64,000 nucleotides of DNA from Zhengitettix transpicula. Taxonomy: Eukaryota; Arthropoda; Insecta; Orthoptera; Tetrigidae. The notes below the pieces were generated by a model. The model saw nothing but the letters and a program-made list of their open reading frames with translations. It ran no database searches and had not been told where the DNA came from. Each line of letters begins with the position of its first letter. Within the stretch, counting starts at the first letter, position 1. A program made the position numbers and the translations under genes. Below, one piece after another: positions 59,351-64,000 of the stretch. Where the stretch lies: NCBI GenBank assembly GCA_037074705.1, contig CM073590.1:39021895-39085894 (forward strand), in the 5' to 3' direction.

Positions 59351-59808
59351 TGTATGTATTTTTTAGCAGCTACAAGCTGTAATTTTCTTTAGGTAAATTG
59401 TATAATATAGAATTATTGACGTGTAATAAAATAAACTTTAGTAACATCACTTTCTTTTATTATAATTTTGTAACAGTTAATACTTTAATGATATACTAAA
59501 TCAGTGTTTGTTTATTACATTTTAAGCATATATTTAGTTATTTGCTCAATTGGTAGTAACTGAAACTATATATGAAGCAACTCTTCTTACGGATTGTTTT
59601 TTATTAATGCGAAATTTATGTTATTCGAACTAAAATAATTTTAAGAATAAAGCATTTTTTTCCTAACTTTCTGGGCATATATATTTTATTATCCCCACAG
59701 GTTGTAACATCCGAAAAATTCGTTATGACATAAGTATCAAAAATAATTTTCTGTGTTTAAATAATTTTCAGAATTAAATTATAAAAGAATCAAAAAAAAT
59801 CATATATA
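59351..59808. other. Intergenic sequence
   Basis: AT-rich; nothing recognisable. Confidence 0.45.
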
Positions 59809-60362
59809 TTGTAATGGTTAGACTTTATTACTATATATATAAAAACTTTATTACATATTTATAAAAATAAATTAAAAAATTTTATTGGACGCCAGCAGAT
59901 ATACATATAGTCTGCCAAAAAAATTATCATTAGCTCCGGCTTGGTTATAAAATCCTCCTTCTCTACAGGGTAATATGGGCGGATCGGTAGATATTCACGA
60001 ACAGAGCTTATATCCGTACTGTGTAAAAAATCATTAACTTATGAAGGCACTTTACAGAAATGGTGATCCTTACTTTAACTTGTGGCGTCAGCCGACTTGC
60101 AGTGGATCACTGGTCTTGTAATAAGCAGCACACGATCTCCTTCTTCGGCCTCCCCGCGATGGACGTCTCTCCAAAAACTTTTGTTGCTTACCGCTCGCCA
60201 AATTTTCCACCCTCCCGCCTCTCTCACTCCATCTTCAGTCCTCTCTCTGTCTGTCTGCCTGCGTCTGTCTACTTTCACCCGGGTTCGAACGCACGTGGCG
60301 GTTTAATTTATTCCTTCTCAGGCCCGCGGACAAAGGGCGGCCACTTATCGATATTATTCACT

Positions 60363-60366
<4 letters not shown>
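59809..60366 (-). mobile_element. LTR-like element 7 (TA-targeted family, short)
   Basis: 558 bp with TTGTAATGG at the left after ATATATA and CACTACAA at the right before a TA tract. The C-rich strand order (TCTCCTTCTTCGGCCTCCCC, TCTCACTCC, TCTGTCTGTC) matches the orientation of elements 2 and 4, so the sense strand is probably minus. It is about half the length of its relatives. The frames at 60060-60449 and others are low complexity. Confidence 0.5.

Positions 60367-60402
<36 letters not shown>
60367..60402. repeat. (TA)n tract shared by LTR-like elements 7 and 8
   Basis: A pure TA run of about 36 bp separates the inverted termini CACTACAA and TAGTAATG. Confidence 0.9.
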
Positions 60403-60407
<5 letters not shown>

Positions 60408-61483
60408 ATGCCAATTAAGCAGGCCATTAATTGTTTTCAATATAATTAAATTGTTAGCGGTACGAATGTGTAAAGGCGGGTTTTTCCTTTGTTCAACAAT
60501 GGAGACCGCGCGGAGAAAACTCAGTATGCGCTTGGAGAACGCCAGTCTGGAATCGGCTATGAATGGTGGAGTACGAGAGATGAAACAGTTTAAAGTCGAC
60601 GGAGAGATATAATACATTTGAGTTCACCTAGAGCAACAAACAGTAAAGTTTGCAGATATAAAGTACGAATGGCGAGATCCTGTATTTCTACATGAAAGCA
60701 AGCAAATATTTTTACGGAGAGATTTATATAATAATTTTCACAGGGTGAAGCAAATGATTGCTTCACGCTGATTGAACAATTATCGCATAGAGGAGACCGG
60801 AATCTACTATCAGACCAAAGGGGGCGGCTCATCCGAGGTTCCAGATAGCAGAGTCCGACTATTTTAATCGTGTGTATTAAAATTTTCAATGAAGTGTAGA
60901 GACTGTGTAAAAAATGGCCTTTTAGTGTAGTAGTTTTCAGACTAAATGATAGATCTGATACCAGACAGACGTTCCGTGAGTAACAAAACTTTGATTCAAA
61001 TTTGTAAACGATAATTAAAAAGGTATAGACAGATTTCGTTCAGGTTTTTTTCACATATTTACATATTGTTTTCGGTTAACTTTTTACATTTGAATTGTTA
61101 ATTGTCAGTTGTTTATACATTGCTTTTGTTCTAATTATCAAACCCAGTAGTGACCCTGAGATATAGAGATCCGACGTATTTGATTGTAATGATATAAGAA
61201 CTGTATTTTCATAAATGCCACGAATTACTAAATGAAAATTAAACTATTTTGTTTTTAACTGGATGAAATTCGGCATGAAAAAAGGTCGTGTACATTGTAA
61301 ATTTATCAACAATAATAAATTTATTTTAAAGCTTAGGAAATGTTGTTAATTATTCCTATAATTTAAGGCCACCTTTTTAATCATTAATATTCGACGATTT
61401 CAACCTGTGGCTAATTATTAAAATTTTAATTAATTTTTGTTAATTGATTCATTTAATTAACCCTAACATGTTGTTTATTACAA
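60403..61483 (+). mobile_element. LTR-like element 8 (TA-targeted family)
   Basis: 1081 bp starting TAGTAATGCCAATTAAG (one base off the family TTGTAATG) and ending TTGTTTATTACAA before a TA run. CAAACCCAGTAGTGACCCTG followed by AGATA near 61140 is the family 3' motif, very close to those of elements 3 and 5. A possible TATA-like stretch TTATATAATA lies near 60725. No coding capacity; frames at 60354-60889 are not recognisable. Confidence 0.6.
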
Positions 61484-61504
61484 TATATATATATATATAT
61501 ATAT
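61484..61504. repeat. (TA)n tract right of LTR-like element 8
   Basis: A short TA run beginning at the ATTACAA terminus. Confidence 0.9.
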
Positions 61505-64000
61505 CTTTAATGAACGTCATAAATATTACCATTAACAGATATTTCAACTGAATCTTTGGTGTGGCAAGTTTTCCCACACTAATACCGTTTTATGAATTGC
61601 CATACTTAATCATCATTCATATACTACGAATTGAATACACTGTTAAATTTCCTATACAAAATGATATATGAAATTTCTAGACTTGTTTTTTAATATCCTT
61701 TTGAAAAGTCATATATCGATTGCCATATTCAATGCAAAAATTTGCAATGAAGCTTTGTCTTTCGAAATACTAATTGCACAATAATCTTTGCTAGAATTAT
61801 ACGCACAAGCACAAAATTAATTGATGCATAAACTACACGCCCCCTTACTCCGTCACAAATATCAATTAGATTCATTGCCCATGGGCATAAATTGACAGAA
61901 ACAGTCGACGTATGAATAATGTTCGTGTTACTGAAATTTCATGATTATTTTAAAATATGAAAACTAAATTATATGAAATCAAATTTGAATTTGTATGCAC
62001 ATAAATTATTGTTCAGTTATTAAATTATGTCATACGTTATTTCCAGACGTAAATGAACAATTGTATCGTATTTTAATTAATTACGAACATCGTACAAAAT
62101 ATTGTTGTGAACTAATTTTCTTGTATTAAACGTCGGAATATATTAGTTAAATATGAAATATTTAAGGAAGAGAAGTAGTTTCTATCATTGTGCATGTTTT
62201 ATATGTAAGTTTTTAAATAAATCTTCAATACAACATAAAAGTGGATACTGTCGAAAAAATAATAACCTTTGTTCTAAGGTAACTATGCTGCTTAACCAGT
62301 CTATTACCAATTACGGTGAATTCGTTTGAACGCGTTGCTTTTGGTTTTAAGAAAGGTACACAGAAGAACCACGTGGTGCATATTCAAACAGCGCGTCAAA
62401 ATGAAAGGGAAATTCCCAAGGTAACAAATTTGTTAGCCAATTATAGTTTGCAGCATATTATTTAGCGGCCCAGTTTCGTGTCCTTCTTCGGAGTTCCTAC
62501 CCCAACTACGTGCGCTGCCAATCTGCTTCAGTAAACGTTTAGAGCTTAACAGTGTTAGATAATTGTAATGTAATGTACTTGTATAATCTGCGCCAGAAGC
62601 CTTCGCTGCTGACGGGTGCCATAGTATTAGAGTGATAAAATAAGATGAGCTTGTTGAAAGAAAACGTAAGTATTTTCCCACGAGTGTTTGTTTAAAATTA
62701 ATCACAACAATATAACGCCTTTTAACTATGCAAAATTACTTTTTTTACATCTATTTTGCGGAGTAAGTGTTGCAGTACAATCCAAACATGGATAAACAAT
62801 TCTAATTAATTAATTTATTACAATTATTATTGTTAGATGGGTTTGGCACCAGTTCCATTTTAGTGCAAGTTGAGTTTTATTTGTATAATTAATATTAATT
62901 TTATATTTGCGTTGATGTTTGACACCATGTAAACAGAAAAATTAATATTTAAATTCCCCGTTACTGTTTTTACCTGCAGATGTGGAAACGTCATAATTTA
63001 TGCAATAGAATTTTTATTTTATTAAACATTATTATATAATTTTTCAGAGTTGAAGAACATTAGAAATATTTTCAATAATTTAATTTCTACATAATGAACC
63101 ATTTTTTCATTCTGATTGCTTCAATGTTTTGATAAATCCTTTGAATAATGGAATAATTATGAGAAATATTATTTGATTCAACAATATAATAACACAGAAA
63201 ATTCAATAAAATCACACATCATAAGGTATATTAATTAATGAAAGAAAACTATTCCATTCAGTTAGATCATTATTGGTATATTCCACGTAGACAAAAAATA
63301 ATTTCCAGTGCATAATGTCCTTGTCGAAGTGTTTTAGATTCTGCAATTGTTTTTATTGGTTGGCACTAGAGGATAACAAAATAATTGTTTTATTTTCAAC
63401 ACATATTGTGTCAACTTAGTTTGTTATGATTATCTTTTCTTTTCTTTTCGTCTGAGGAAAAATCTTATTTCCATATATTGGTATCGTAATTGATACCATA
63501 AAATGAAATGTTACACACAAACTATGGAAGGATTATTTTTATTTCAACAACTTGACATAAATATTCTTGAAATAAATTGAAATACATTGTTTATTAAATT
63601 TATTGACAATTGACAGTATTGTTGATCTATCATACTTTTGGAAGCTCTATTGTTTCATTGTGAAGAGCACGTGATATCTAAGGAGGGAAGGGATACGGGG
63701 ACTGATAATTTAGACGAAATTATTTAATTAGGAGTGGAAATAAATACAGATCGACGGAGTGAGTCAGATGAAGAGATGTTGCGGAGATAGAGGAGCTCTG
63801 GACATATCCATGCCTTGCATGCAGGCAGGACCTACCAGATGGTCAGACGGTATCTCGGCTCTCTACATCAATCTTCCCACCCTCAACTAAATAACTAATT
63901 CCAATTCACACAACTTCCATCCCTGTCATAAAAATAAACATCATTCTATAAAATAGACGATGGAACACACAAAACTTATGAATTTGCAGGTCATAGATCA
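61505..64000. other. Intergenic sequence to the window end
   Basis: AT-rich with no supported gene. Slightly GC-richer patches at about 62460-62620 and 63660-63860; the latter contains the palindromic CCTTGCATGCAGG-like core. The 90-codon minus frame at 62433-62705 has no recognisable motif. Confidence 0.45.

Noticed and set aside
60060..60449. 129-codon frame as a gene
   Set aside because: It runs through LTR-like element 7 and the TA tract and contains no recognisable motif.
1..64000. CRISPR arrays, bacterial operons, riboswitches or phage genes
   Set aside because: No regularly spaced repeats with unique spacers and no dense coding. All evidence points to a eukaryotic, transposon-rich intergenic region.

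Overview
The window reads as non-coding euchromatin from a large, AT-rich arthropod genome, most likely an insect. The basis is the mix of repeat families: mariner transposons with TA duplications, a Jockey-type non-LTR retrotransposon, Penelope-like elements with a GIY-YIG domain, Helitron and PIF/Harbinger remnants, and promoters with an arthropod TCAGT-type initiator next to a TATA box. The species cannot be fixed from the sequence. I found no convincing host protein gene, rRNA or functional tRNA. Nearly every recognisable coding segment is a decayed transposon gene, and most open frames are accidents inside repeats.

Layout: LTR-like element 1 (704-~2140); a possible LINE tail (3395-3830); a long-inverted-repeat element (3944-4655); LTR-like elements 2 and 3 in opposite orientation (7854-9141, 9521-10614); a cluster of ~0.5 kb SINE-like copies (11223-14338), including one inserted in another; a Jockey-like LINE (15391-17995); a tRNA-Val-like SINE (19833-20032); a local ~275 bp duplication (20588/21620); a fifth SINE-like locus (28555-29116); a mariner (31909-33200); a Helitron-like element with a second start joined to its end (36953-38500); LTR-like element 4 inside the centre of an inverted repeat (39337-40880); a PIF/Harbinger remnant (42316-43179); another SINE-like copy (43670-44143); a second mariner inside the second copy of the inverted-repeat family (44855-46926); LTR-like elements 5 and 6 nearly abutting (48894-50876); a Penelope-like cluster (55126-56922); a LINE of uncertain clade (57310-59350); and LTR-like elements 7 and 8 facing each other across one TA tract (59809-61483). 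The rest is AT-rich sequence with no recognisable gene.

Three results stand out. First, eight divergent 0.56-1.4 kb units share TTGTA...TTACAA-type ends (TG...CA termini) and mostly sit exactly in (TA)n tracts. Several carry a TATA box plus a TCAGTC/ACAGTC initiator followed by CAGTC-rich repeats. I read them as solo LTRs of an LTR retrotransposon lineage that targets TA microsatellites. Second, a ~0.5 kb non-tRNA SINE-like family with a 5' hairpin (GCCTGCGAGAG...CTCTCGCAGG) has seven copies, several with 8-15 bp target duplications; one 100 bp 5'-truncated copy landed inside an older copy with a perfect GATGCAAG duplication. Third, a Helitron-like unit (A|TC...CTAG|TC) is directly followed by a second TC start, a head-to-tail junction expected of rolling-circle transposition. 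All identifications come from reading motifs; no database search was run.
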